Shown here in pieces: positions 11,431 to 24,800 of a stretch of DNA of 64,000 nt. Each line of letters opens with the position of its first letter. Within the stretch, counting starts at the first letter, position 1. The position numbers were made by a program, and so were the translations under genes. The stretch spans positions 53,477,501-53,541,500 of the forward strand of contig CM065378.1 in NCBI GenBank assembly GCA_033060915.1, in the 5' to 3' direction. This DNA comes from Euryodendron excelsum. Taxonomy: Eukaryota > Streptophyta > Magnoliopsida > Ericales > Pentaphylacaceae. The notes beneath the pieces are model-generated. The model did no database searches and was not told the DNA's origin. It worked only from the letters and a program-made list of their open reading frames with translations.

Positions 11431-12803
11431 ATCCTTTCCAAATTGCCTATCAGTGTTTCAACTTCTGTTAGGTGTAGAACAATTTTAACCAATAACTTCC
11501 AGCTTAAAATGGCTCCGCTTGAGACCCTCCACATGACATTTCACTAGTCATCCTCAAATGTTCGCATCAAGCCAATAAAACAACCATTTCCTGTTAAAAA
11601 TAAGATAGTAGAAAGCACAATCCATCCTGCCATCTCGATCAAAACTTATTTTGCCAACAGTTTGAGTTGAAGCAGGTAAGCTTTGGATGTGACCAAGTAA
11701 TGTAGCTCCCTTTAGAGGGGGTGAGGGAAACGCTACTAGTTAAAATAGTTGTTTTCACCTTCCAGCCCTCGTACCATAGAATGGTTTATGTCCCAATACA
11801 AACCAAACCACCCCTCCCTAGTACCTATAAATGTACCTCTGGTCTCTGAAAGTGATAACAGTTTATCTATGTCACCTTGTACCACACCATAAGCAAACAT
11901 ACAGACTATTATTGATAATGCCGTGGACATGTCATGCTAAAATTGCTAACGCCTTTGTCCATGGTTTCAATATTTTCTTGCAAGGAATCTCCACTGTAAC
12001 TAGCCACACTGCATATGAAGTTGTTCATCTCTGAACCAAAAACTAATAATAATAATAACAATAACAGCACTAGCTCCTGATTATAACAAACAACTCTACC
12101 CATTATACTGATTATAACTCAGGTTTCTGAATGCGAAAATTTCCAAACAGATTTTCCATGCCTTCAAGCACTGTGCATTATCCACCCAAAACAAAGTATA
12201 ACATGTAATATCAAATAACATGTAATAATACTGTAGTGTAATACTATCAAATTGTAACATGTACTAATAGTTGTGTGTCAAGTATTAGATTGGAAACAGA
12301 ATCCCCTAGTCTATGGTCCTTCTAATTTTTGCGAGAACTGCCCTTCAAATAGACAAAAAATAATTCAAGTGCCATTTGTTCAAGACAAACATCCTCTCTC
12401 CCAAGCATTATTTATTATTACTCAGATTTCTTACAGTTGCTAAGTTTTACTAGTGCATGAGAACAAAATTTTCTTGTTTACCATGAAAAAGCAGCGGCAA
12501 GCAGACTTTAGCACTGTAATTGAAGCACTAAAATTCAAACAGGGATTCCATATTTTTTAAGGAGTCAAAACATTCCAATGACTAACATTATGGGCAAGGT
12601 AGGTTAAAATTACATGAACAAGCCCAGCATAGACAAAAAGCAACTAATACATCTGAAGCAAACAGAAAAGAAAAGAATTCATCAATATGTAATAGCAACT
12701 CACCTCCAAAAAATACGTTGAAGCTTCAGTCCTTTCCCCTCCCAGTAGAAATATCAGAAAAGCATTGAACATTATGGAAGAATTATTAATTAAATCATGC
12801 ATC
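11431..12803. other. Region downstream of the UBP26 stop
   Basis: This lies 3' of the minus-strand UBP26 gene and should contain its 3' untranslated region just below 12804. AT-rich stretches and ATA/TAA runs (near 12047-12066) occur. No single polyadenylation site can be chosen by eye. No other gene was recognised. Confidence 0.4.
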
Positions 12804-12898
12804 CTAAACAACCTGGGATGAGATATTTGAAGTCAGAAGTGTTCCACGAAACCCTTCCTCTGCCTGTTGCACCTCCATCTTTTGGTCAGAAAGTTCAT
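12804..12898 (-). CDS. UBP26: UBP26 exon 13 (residues 1062-1092 and stop)
   Basis: Encodes [10 protein letters not shown], then [18 protein letters not shown] and [11 protein letters not shown] and SNISS match the end of Arabidopsis UBP26. The last codons follow CCCAG|GTTGTTTAG, where GT could also act as a donor, so an alternative last exon cannot be excluded. Confidence 0.88.
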
Positions 12899-15800
12899 CT
12901 GTGGAAAATTAACATTAGGCATCTTACAAATTATCAATAGGCATAATGGCACAAATGGTTGATTCAAACCAAAGAAACTTGGAAATATATTTCTCTACTT
13001 CAAACTTGCATATATGTTTGACATTAGTAGACACTTTCTTGGTCCCCACCAAGACGATATTTCAAAGTCAAAAGTGGAATACGTGATTGTACGAGGACAT
13101 CATCCAGTGGCCACAACATCAACTAACAGTAGACTGATCTTAAGTAGATATGTCCACAGGTATATGCAACGCATGGCAGTATTGGTAGATATTTCAATTA
13201 AAGCTTTGGAACATCAGATGTTTACTTTAATTTTGCGTCAAGATTAATTGATACAATTGACAATTTTTCTTCTTTATAATTGTTCACACTGCAATATGGT
13301 ACCCGGTACATACTCCATTCCTTAAGAAGTCCGATTAATTCTCTTTATGTCAGGTCAAGAGTAAGTTAAGAATCAAGTGTTGCAGCAGCATTTCCATTGT
13401 TAAGGCATATTTGGGATTTATCACCAGCTTCAACAGTATTGCTTTATGATTTGGACGTATACTTCACTGTAACTTGAACCCTTCTTTCATGATGATAAGC
13501 CTTTTTGTTTTTTCAGTTCATTATTTCTATCCTTTTTTTTTTTTTCTCTCTTTACTTGCATTGAAACTACAATTATAAGGCAAAGATGATAGATACAACA
13601 AGATTTGGATGCAACTGGTCAATAACTACCTATCAAGTTTAAACTATGACAAAGATTTGGAAGCAACTGGTCAATAACTACCTATCAAGTTTAAACTATG
13701 ACAAAGATCAGCTCCATAGAAAATTTATGTGAGAATTTGCCGATGTTCTAGAAAGCATAATAATGATTTACATGTGGTATTGGTCAGGACGCACTGAACT
13801 TCTCTACGAGATTGTTTAGAAATTTGTTTTTATTTTACATTTCAGACAAACAACAAAGTCTGTGGATGTAAATTGTCAATTGCACTTTAGCAGTCTTCAT
13901 ATTATTTGTCAGTCTCTGTCCTATTTTATGTCTTTCTTTTTTGGAAGTCCCATTTTGTGTCTTAGTTTTAAATTTCAAGAAGTTTAACGATTAATTTCCC
14001 ATATTGCCCCCTTTTGAAATTTATGTTCAAATACAATCACAAATCCCAACAAAAATATTCAAATAAGACAAAAGGTATTTTTGTAAACCCATCATTCAAA
14101 GATGTGTGTCTTCACGTGTCAATGCTCAACCAAAACAAATAAAATGGGATGGAGGTTGTACTAACAAAGAATTCGAAAATGGTTCCCTGTGCTATAGTCT
14201 AATTACCTGCAATATCACGATTCTCATGGATCTCTGAATCTGTCACCCACAGAGTATCTCCAGGGAATATATTCATGTCAGCAAGAGTAGGAGATTCCCC
14301 ATCAATTACACTGGAACCTTTGTGAAGTATTTGGTTTTCCTTAACAACCTGTAAATCTTAATATAAATAGGGGAAAAGTGCAATACTCTATTGTAATGAT
14401 GGGATGTAGGTACTAAACTTAAGTAATCATCACAAGCATAAACCTAATAGGATTTTTTTATATGACGAATAAAAGAATACCAGAGTAATACAGCACCCCT
14501 TTTTGGCATCATCTTAAATATGTCTTCTTATTTACTTATTGAGAGAGAGAGAGCGAGAGAGAGAGAGAGAAGTAAATAGTAATCTGAATCATCATCTGGC
14601 GATAACAAAATAGTCTTCAGGTTGCATGTTATCAAATAATAACCATCTAGCAAATGCAACATATAAAATGGCAGAATATCTAAATTTTGGCAAGCTCTAT
14701 ATGAAATCCAAATAAAATTCTAAAGCTAACAAGTATCATAACATTATCTTGGATACCACACATATCGAGTAGTAAAAGCAATTATGACCTACAATTTTGT
14801 GCTAATCTTTTGAAATGGCATTCATAATTGAGTTGAAACTGAACAGTTCATCAAAATCATGACGTAACCAAAATGTTTTTTTGCCACATGGAACTATATT
14901 GACATTTTACAATGCAACTTATTTTTATTTTTATTTTTTGATAACAAGGGTATCCCCATCTTCAGTGGGACTAATCCCCCGTAGAAAGCTAGAGCAGCAA
15001 CCCACAGCCATGACTCCCCACTAAAATCACGAGTTCAATCACATTTTACAATGCAACTTATTGTGGACAACAATTCAACTAAATAATGCAGGACTGCTTC
15101 TTCCATGTTATATATCATTCTTCCATTTGCAGGTGTGAGATTGCAATTTAAAATTATGAATTTCAGTAATAAATCAGTTGCTACCCATTTGTTTCCATTA
15201 TACTAACACAAATCAGGAACAGCACATTACTGACATTAGGTTGCCAGAACAGTCTGAGTCATGAATGATGATCAAACTTCACCACGACCCCACAACAATC
15301 GGAACATCTATCTCATAGCTGTATGTTATATTGACAGATTGGCAATGAACAATAGGCAAATGTTTCATATGTCAGTGAAAGGAACACATGTCTAACATCA
15401 ACATGACCTGCTATAGCTACTGAATTTTGCCTTCTACATTTTAAGGGGTTTCACCTCATCATATTTGGAGTTCTTTAAACACGTTATGGCTACAGATATT
15501 TCTCCTGCAGTAGCCAACCAAAGGAAAAAAAGAAAAAGAAAATCAAGTTCTTATTTCCATTGACAGTAATTTGTGACTAGGCAGCCATATTTCCTCTCCT
15601 TGTTCCAACTCATCTACCTTTCGTATAAATTTGACCATGATGGTAAAACTTTACCGCACACCATTTCCTACAATCTATTTAAAATTGGGATAATTACACT
15701 TTACCCTTGGGGTTTGAACAAAAATTAGATAATTACCCTCTGGTAAAAAAGTGAACACATAACCACTTTACAATTTGGACTAGTGTGCAAAATTGATGGA

Positions 15801-18800
15801 AACTGTTAAAATTAAGTGTGTGTCACACCTGCTAATTGAACAGAGTGGGGGAGTATTTCTACCAAAATGTGCTTGTAAAAGACATTTTTTACCCTCAAAT
15901 TTTTTCCCCCTTCTTTCTTCCTCTACAGACCTACTCTGCCATTGCCTCACCCCACTGCCCACGACTCCCAAATGGCTTGTGTGAATTTTGTAGAGGTTTG
16001 ATTCTCATGTAGAAATTGGGTCTCTGAACTTCCCTTTAATACCGTAGTTCATTAGTTGATTGCATTTTAAAGAACCAACCCCACTGTGAGAAAGAAGACG
16101 CCAAAACTGAAACATAATTCAAGGAAATAAACTTTCAACTGAGAATGGATTCTCAGTTACACTTCCCATAAAAATATATTAGATCACTTCACTTGTTTAT
16201 GTTGCTTATCTATAGCTGCTATATTTCTTTTTATAACGGGGAGCAACAATAGATTCCTTTTTCCAGCCATGGTTGATGGTGTGAATATGTGCATGAACAA
16301 TTGGAGAATCCCAAATGGTAGAACAGGATGATGGCTATTCTGCAGAATTAGTCATTAGCAGTGTCTTCACCCAATACATTTTTAGGCTTACAATCAAAGA
16401 TGAAAATGTATGGTGATGAACAAAGGGTGAAAATTACGGTTGTCAAGGCAGAGAAGGTGAACTATTTTGCAGAAAGCAAACACCTGTTTGATCTAAACTT
16501 GCAGGTTCATCCTCACAAAATAATTCTAAACCAAATTGAATGGTTAGTGATACAGCATAATTTTGTGAAGTAGATCGATCCAATTCTGGTTAGGATGAAC
16601 TCACACTGAATTAGCAGTTAGTGATTTTATGAACAAACATCCGCATATCAATATTTGTACACATCAAGAACAAAGTGTGGTTACAAGTAATACTTGTGGG
16701 CAACGATCAAAATTCATTTTGATACATTGTTTCACTCGGTTCGGGAATGGAAACGTTTAGGAGACGATTCAGAAACATGATGGAACAAAGAAAAGAATTG
16801 AAATGTAAGGAAACATTTGGAAACATTGATATAAGTTCATCCATGTGTACCTCTAAAGTTAATAAAGTAATAATTGAATATGTTTGAGTGTTATAGAGTC
16901 ATTTACATTGGACAAAACTATGTTAGCATTGAATAGTAAGTGTTAATATGTACAAAAAATAGTTAAGTTTTATTTGTATATGAGTGTTTTGAGTGTTATA
17001 GAGTCATTTTCAACAGTCATTAATTAATTGAGTTCGAGAGTTGAGTTTTCTTTTTATAAAATGATACTAACCTAACGTTGATATTATGTGATTATAAGAT
17101 AATTTGAGAGTTTAGGCATATCTTTAATGCATTTGTTCTCAAAATAAGTATTTGAAAATTTTGCCCTAAATTAATTGTAGTTACAGTGAATAAAATCACT
17201 CATCAACTAATATAGACAACATAAATCATGATAATTCTAATAGTAGTAATAAAAAAGAAGGGAGCCACAAGCAATGATCAAAATTGTCAAGTACATATAG
17301 TTGCTTCGGTATGTTTCGTAGTGTTTTGGTACATTTCGAGTTATTTCAATATGTTTAAGTGGAAACGTTGGAATCTCGATATTCAACTAATATTTTGTTT
17401 CAGCTCCTTAGGAAATGGAAACATTTCGGTCATAACAAAAGGAAATTTAGTTCCTTGCTTGTGGGGAATTCAGTGGCTGATATTTATACGAAATGTGAGG
17501 AAATTAGAGTGCACATAAAGCATTTGATATAATGCCAGAGATAAATGTGTGCTTCTTAGAGTGTATACGTAGTTCTAGAGAGAGAGAGAAGGAGAAATAG
17601 ACCATTATAAGGTTGGGGCAAGTTAGTCTTTTTATCAAAATCATTATTAACCGTCCAAACCATAAGGGGGTCACGTGTTTATTTTTTTCACTATAGGGCA
17701 GTTATCTAATTTTCGCTCAAACCCCAATGGTGTAAAGTGTAATTACTCTTGTAAAATTTTCATGTTCCAACCACCACCCCAAAAAATAAAAATAAAAATA
17801 AATTCTGCCTAAAAAAAACACCCACTTTTCCAGTGAAATTGTTTCCCATAAAATTTTCTATTTTTACCTTCACATCCAAGAGAACATGAGGTAATGTATA
17901 TTCGGAACATGTCAAATTTGCACAAGATTCAAATTTAAACATCTTATAGAAAGGAAACTAAAATGCACTAGTAGTTAAACTACTGTGGGCAACCATGGAT
18001 TGTGGGTATGAATTTGTACCCTCTGGGAAATAGGATAACTACTAAGCGATTGTCAAAATCAATCCGAGACCAGAAGGGAGAGAGTTAGTGAGTCCGTTTC
18101 ACAACTTGCCGTTTGGAGGGGTGGGTGACCTCCTTTATATAAAGGATGGGGCATAGGAGGGAGAACCAACTCGTGAGGGGCTTGACGGCTCATCCCTCTA
18201 AGCAGGGCCAGCTGGAGGTCAACTCTGCAGCCAAGATTCCTAGGGATAGTCGAAGATTTGGCTCAGCAATATTATGTTGACCGACATTTAATCCAATTTG
18301 TCTTCCTTCGTAATGTTCTTGACTTCTCGTCTAAGAAACATGGTCACGCACACGAGACACGTACATGACACAACATGGATATGTCAACATGACGATTTTC
18401 AAGAAATGTAGGACACGACACGGTAGAGGCACGACAAAATTATATATTTTTTATGTCACATATAGAAATACTTTAATCACATAATGGAAAATTATAGAAT
18501 AACACTAACTAAAATTAAAAACCAATCTATGCTATAGTTTAAACATCAAATTAGGTATAAAATTCTATTACTTTGACTTTACAATTGGATTTCAAGTTAT
18601 TTACTTCAAACTTGTAATGGGTTTCATACGTGTAAGTAACAAACAGGGTGTCCACCAAGTGTCTAAAGTGTGTCCAATCCGAAAATAATAGTAAAATAAT
18701 AGAACACGTTTGGACATGTGTTCAACACGCGCCGGGAGAGTGTCCGACATAGTGTTCGACTCAGACATGGCACCTTCTTAGAAGTGTCTGTGCTTCTAAG

Positions 18801-21800
18801 CTTGATGTATTTCAACAAAGATTGAGATCTCACTCCCATAAGACTAGTCAAGGGACAAGTCTCACTAACTCTTAACACCTAATCCACAAGTCCCTGCCAA
18901 TCCTGCATTAGGTCATGACTGCTTGGAAATGCCAATGACTGTGTGACAACTCTACGGGTGAGTCCTTGGATTTTGCTCATGACCCAAGGAGAAGAGTATA
19001 CACGTAAATAGAAATGGGCACTCAAGAGGCCAAAGGTGAGATGGAAAGTCCTTCATGGAGAATACCTCACAGAGAGTCTTTCACGGAGAGTTCCTCAACT
19101 AGGACAAAGGAGGAGGTCTTGGGTGCCTCACTACCTCTACTCAAGAGGCTTTGGAGCTATGTCACATAGACTCAGGTATGGGTATCAAGTGAGATATGTG
19201 TTTAAGAGTTACATTCATCTAAAACTTATGTCCAAGGACACTGGGACACAACTAGAATTTATATATATTTCTTAAATGCTTTCTTCTTTTTTTTTTTCTA
19301 ACATAAATGGTGTTTACAAACTAAAATACAGCATTTTATAAATAAAATGAAAATAATATGTATAGTTTTATAGTAAACTCAATTACTCATATTTGTTGGA
19401 TCTATATCCAACTAGTCATATCAGACACGTCCCATATCTTTATCCTACTTTTGAGTATCCAACATGAGTATTTCACAAATTTAAAAGAGTCTATGTAACA
19501 TAGCTCTGGAGCTTGCCTCTTATTGGGTCTTCAGACTAAGGCACCACAGGCTTTAGTCCAAGCTGCTTTGACATGTGGCAATGCTTCGCCAGCCTAGATA
19601 GTCAGGAGTCAGCAAAGGAGCTAATGTGGCATGTTTGGCCATGCGGGCCTTGATCCACATATCTACAAGCTATAACTACCATGGGAAAACAAATACATAT
19701 ATTGACAAATTCGCCCTATGAAATAGTAGCTTACCCCAAAGGATTCCCATATCATCATTTTCAGTTGGTAGATTGACGTGGATCCAGAAACATTCAAATT
19801 TACAGAGTTTCCAAACGTTGTCTTTCTTGAGCGCTTGGAGGTCCGGCGATCAGGCTCAAAAATGTTCCCGGATGCTTCTAAAATGGATCTTGGAGGTTCC
19901 TTGCCACGAACAAAGCATACACAAATATCCTCATTGCAATAGTTGAGTTTTCTCATTAACTCACAGCTTTCTCTTTCACCAATGCAATCTTCACATACCT
20001 AACAGAATCAAAAGAAATTAGAGAGAGTATAAATAATAAATACATAACAAAAAATGAATATTAAACTATAACAAATTTGGCCTGGCTATTAAACTATAAG
20101 AAACAAGGTCAAAGGACATTCCGTACTTAGTACAGTCTCTCTCCAGAGTCCACACAGGTGGATGGGTGTAATTCCTTTAATTATTGCCACATGAAATAAT
20201 CATCTAGTCTCTCTCCCATTTTTTTCCAAGCACCCATTATAGACAGGATAAGCACCAGGTAGTAACAAGGGACTGACTGTTGAGAAGGGACTTCCATCAT
20301 TTTATATATATATGGCATTCCCAGTATGTTATCCACTTTTTTTATCACTGTCCAGAAACAAATTCTATTTTCATTCCATCTTTATATCCTCTTCACTTTC
20401 CACCAACTTCTCTTTTCTTCTCTGGCTACTTCCCATGACATCAATCATTCAACTTGAACTATGCCTTAACTTGAAATAATACTTCTCCCAAGTTTGTTAC
20501 ACTTGCATATATTTTTATGGCACATACACAAGCAAGTGGTGTAGTACAAAGAACAAGAATATCAACACATTTTGTCAGAAGCAAAGAGACATCCCTAATA
20601 AAATTGTGATGCAATGGCATCCAACAACTGAAATGCGACCATTAATCGCAATAAAACAAGTCACTGACATAATTATTAGAGAAAACCAGTGAAATATGTT
20701 AATATCTTTGAGATCTATCGTTCAAGAACTAGATATTTGAATGTCACAGAACTTGTTATGTGTCTGAGTTTAGCAAAGAAGATCAGGCATGCAGTGCACA
20801 TAAAGAATTTTACAGAATAACTCATTTCATAAGTAACAAAAGGAACTAAAGATTCTAAAAAAAAATGTGGTCAGATATCCCATCAAAAATTCAAAGAAAT
20901 ATCACAATGAACCCAAATATTGCATAATTTCGGTTTTCCAGCCAGAAATGATTATATAAACAAGAAAGACCAGGATTCCATAATTACCTCTGGACAAGTC
21001 TTCACCACAAGCTGTTTAGACTCAGCCTCACCATTTGCTTCATCAGAAGCATTCATATGGTCCTTAGAAATTGGCACTTCTGCAGAAGACCCGATTGAAT
21101 CATCTTGCATGCAATTACTAACCTCAATTTCCGCAGATATGCCTTTCTCTTCTGTTCCGCCCCAATCTTCACAGAATAATTTCCAGTCACTCTCAGTAAT
21201 GACTGTCAACCCATCTGTCTAAAATCCAAAACCGAAATACCAGAGATTCATATAAGTTTTAAGTGACTTCAAGCAGAAATTAATTTTCTAGATATTGTGA
21301 GAAAAACAGAAAGTTCAACTGGGAAGGCCATCAAGGACTCAAAAAAATAAAATATTAGATTATACAATATGAATTACAATGATGCACTTCAAACAAGGTA
21401 AGCAAATTGAAAGGCCATTATACACTTACATTAGGTGACTTTTGCAGAATCACACCACGTTTGCAGATTAGATCAGGAGGCCTTTCAAGAAGTCTTGAGT
21501 GCTGGTTAAAAAATAGAATTTAAAATTTAAAAATACAAATGAGAGAGAGAGAGAGGTATTATAGTAACTCTCCTCAAGGAAAGACATAGCTCAAAATCAA
21601 TGCAAAGAATATAGTTTGGGGACAATATCAAAGCAGAGGGGCCAGATCTGAGTCCGGAATGATTCCACCGTCATGTATTTCTTATTGATAACCAAATAAA
21701 TATGAAAACAGCGGTTCCTCATTCATCCTAAGTTGGAGCCACGTTTACAAGATATATTATCTGCCTTGTGTAATCTCTCAGGATAAATTATAGACGGGAA

Positions 21801-24800
21801 AAAAAGGTATCTTTACAGAAAGCTAAGAAAATTAACAAAGTTGAAACTTCTCCTGGTACAGGCAAATGCAAAGCCCTCTCAAGAACCTAAGCACCCCAAA
21901 AAGTCCATAAGTGAGTGATCACAGATGATGATCTAAAATCTTAATCTAAAGGAAGAGTGAGCTAAATGAATATCAAAAAATCCCTACATGAGGTGCCAAA
22001 ATATGATTGGAGAGAGAATCACTGCACAAAATGTTGCACCTTACCTTCTCACATTTCAGTAATTCAATGGTATTACTCAAAGTTTCAGGTTCTGCAGAAG
22101 AAGAAGCACTCTTCCCACTTGTAGTGATGTAGCTTTTCCATTTTGACAGCCATGATGTGGGCAACAAGTAGTATCTTTGAAGGGGAAAAAGTGCAATACT
22201 TTTTCCTAAAGCTAATCTCTCATGATTCTGGCGTTGTTTCAGCTTGAACTCTCTGCAGCATGAACAATGAAGTCAAGCGATTATGAAAGCAAATTAAGTA
22301 GAGTACTTAAAACCTTCAAATGACCTTAGATTATCCTCCAAGCACGCCACTTCTGTGAGTTCCACACTGCATTGAGCACATGGTGCAGAGTCTGAAGGAA
22401 AAACTGAACCACCCAAGGGATCATCAGGCTTGACTGCATTGGCAGTGTCATAGAAAAAAAGCCAGAGACTCTCAGGAACCAGCACCCGCTTGGCACCAGT
22501 AGATTGCTCAGGCATAAGTTCCCCATGAGGGCACCTGATTGAAGCTGTTGGGCCTGCATCAGCTTCACATGGAGAGTCTATGTTTTTTCTGCGTATCCAT
22601 TGATGCAACCTATGAATTGGAACTGATCAGCGTCAGTACAAGCCCAGCGGAGAACGACACAAGAACTGAAAGATTTTAACATGGAACACAGGACAGAATA
22701 CAATTGTTACTTTGAAGAGAATCAAAGTGAAATTTGGTTCAATATAACAGGTTGCACATGCATATATACAGAGAGAGAAAGAGAGAAAGAGAGAGAGAGA
22801 GAGAGATATGAAATGGTTTAGCCGAACACAATCAGGAGCACAGAGAATGAGACAAAGAGAACTAGCCCTTTTCTTCTCTTGATTAATAGTGTCAAGAAGC
22901 AGATTACTCATCACAAAGAAAGGACTTGTCCTGGGACTAGTAGATTCCTGATTCCAGAAAACTTTCTGGCAAGGAGTGGTGAAATATAGACTCCTACAGG
23001 CATAGCAGCTCAGGGAGACTTTTTTTTTTTTTTGTTGTTGATAAGTAGCTCAGAGAAAACTTGAACATGTGAGTGTATAAGAACATACCACGCTTTAGAG
23101 ACATAGTACAACGGTCCATCTAGACACTTCCCTGCAAGTGCTGCCTCTGCAAGTTCTTTCATCGATGTTCTTCGATCCCTATAGCTATCAGCACTGACCA
23201 TACTATGTGCCCCTTCGAAAAGACAATCAACACAGTAGTCATCTTTGGCCAGGGTTGGGCCCCCATCATACTAACAACCATTAGACAAGTATCATCAGCA
23301 ACAATAACAGCAATATTGAGTAGCCATAAAAAAATTTAGAAGAATCAATTGATAGACATATAATAATACTTCCCAAAAAAAATGATAGTCATATATAGTA
23401 GCCACAACAAACATCACAAAAAAAAAAAAAAAAAGATAAATAAGTAAAATCCTGAACAAAAATGAACTAATTAAATTCCATCTACAAATTAAATTTTCAC
23501 CTGCTCATGTCAAACAGCAGAAGTTCGAATCTACGATTATCATGCTCTAAGCCGTAGTAGGCTAGTCCACATTCCCCACCTAAAATGCCCTAGCACACCA
23601 ATGATGGAGACTGACTCACTTGTGTAAATATTTCCTTTAGCAAAAACTACGCTTTTGAGTCACATAGCACCTTAATAACAAACAAACTTTCAAACTTGGA
23701 CTTCAAGTCAAAATTCAGTCAACATAAAAGTGGAATTAACTCAAGAAACTATTTTGAAGGTTATAAGCCAAACATCACTTATAGTCTTCTCTCCTACTTT
23801 TTGCTACATCAAACTTGGGTATCAGAGCAAAAGATCCTTCAATTCAGAACCCACTTGGTGTCATTTCTCTTTAATACAATTTTACATACCAAAACAAAAA
23901 AGAACCTTCTCAATGTTGAAAATTAGCAAAACTCAAGGTCAAGTTTTCGCCAACAAGAGGGGACTAATGCAGTCAAGTCCATGTGAGACTCACAAAAAGA
24001 TGATAACTGATCAATAATTTTAAGTGATTAGTACTATCAGGAGTTTGAATTTATTTAGGATTTTTAATTCTTAATTTTTGTTTGTTTCCTTATTGAACTG
24101 TTCCTCTGTCTACTCGAGGAAAAAGTTTCATGATACTTAAAATTCAAGAAATAAAATGCTTTTGAAACTATAAAAGTTGAAATTTAAAATTTCTTTTTTT
24201 CATATACTTTTTGAGAGTTTCAAGAATTATTAAGAAAATAGTAAAATATTTGAAGAGTGTTAATGTTTGCATACTAACACTTTTTCTCTCTTGTTTTGCC
24301 ATTTTCATTTTTGGGCGATGAAGGGAGGAGGGAGATGGGATAAGTAGGCACTCATAAAAAAAAAAATTTTGTTTGGAAGTGTATAGGTACTCATAATGTC
24401 ATACGTTGTGCAAAGGTGTGGATTACTTCTGGAAACAAGAAAAGAATGCAGAACCTACCGATATCTGATTTTAAACATAGGATAATTAATTCAACCACAT
24501 TCTAAAAATTCATGTTGACCGATGTTTGACATAAAAAAAATAGCTGTCAAGAAGAATGCATCACAAAGAACAGTAAAACAGAACGATTAAAAGAGTGCCA
24601 TGAGATAAGCTTGGGGGGGGGGGGGGGGGGGGGGGTGGAAGGGAAATGTACATTCCACAAATCACATGCACAATTTAAATGCATTTCACTATTAGGCAAC
24701 AAAAACGCAATAGTGTCATAACACAAACATCAACTTTTTTTTTTTTGAATAGGCATAACACAAACATCAATCGTAAACAACACACAACAATAAATAATCG

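Larger units (their letters stand above)
14349..19734 (-). other. UBP26 intron 11 (5386 bp), composite of mobile elements
   Basis: The longest intron. In plus-strand order it carries a GA microsatellite (14540-14570), a SINE-like insert (14902-15062), a 2-kb long-TIR element (15688-17751), an LTR-like fragment with a TATA box (about 18000-18260), a CCGTGTCC-type TIR element (18320-18811) and a small TIR element (19153-19508). The whole must be spliced out for the ubiquitin-like domain to stay intact. Confidence 0.85.

Noticed and set aside
22294..22608. Two overlapping minus-strand frames (104 and 80 codons)
   Set aside because: Only the frame that joins exons 6 and 8 in phase carries UBP26 residues; the other is a shadow.
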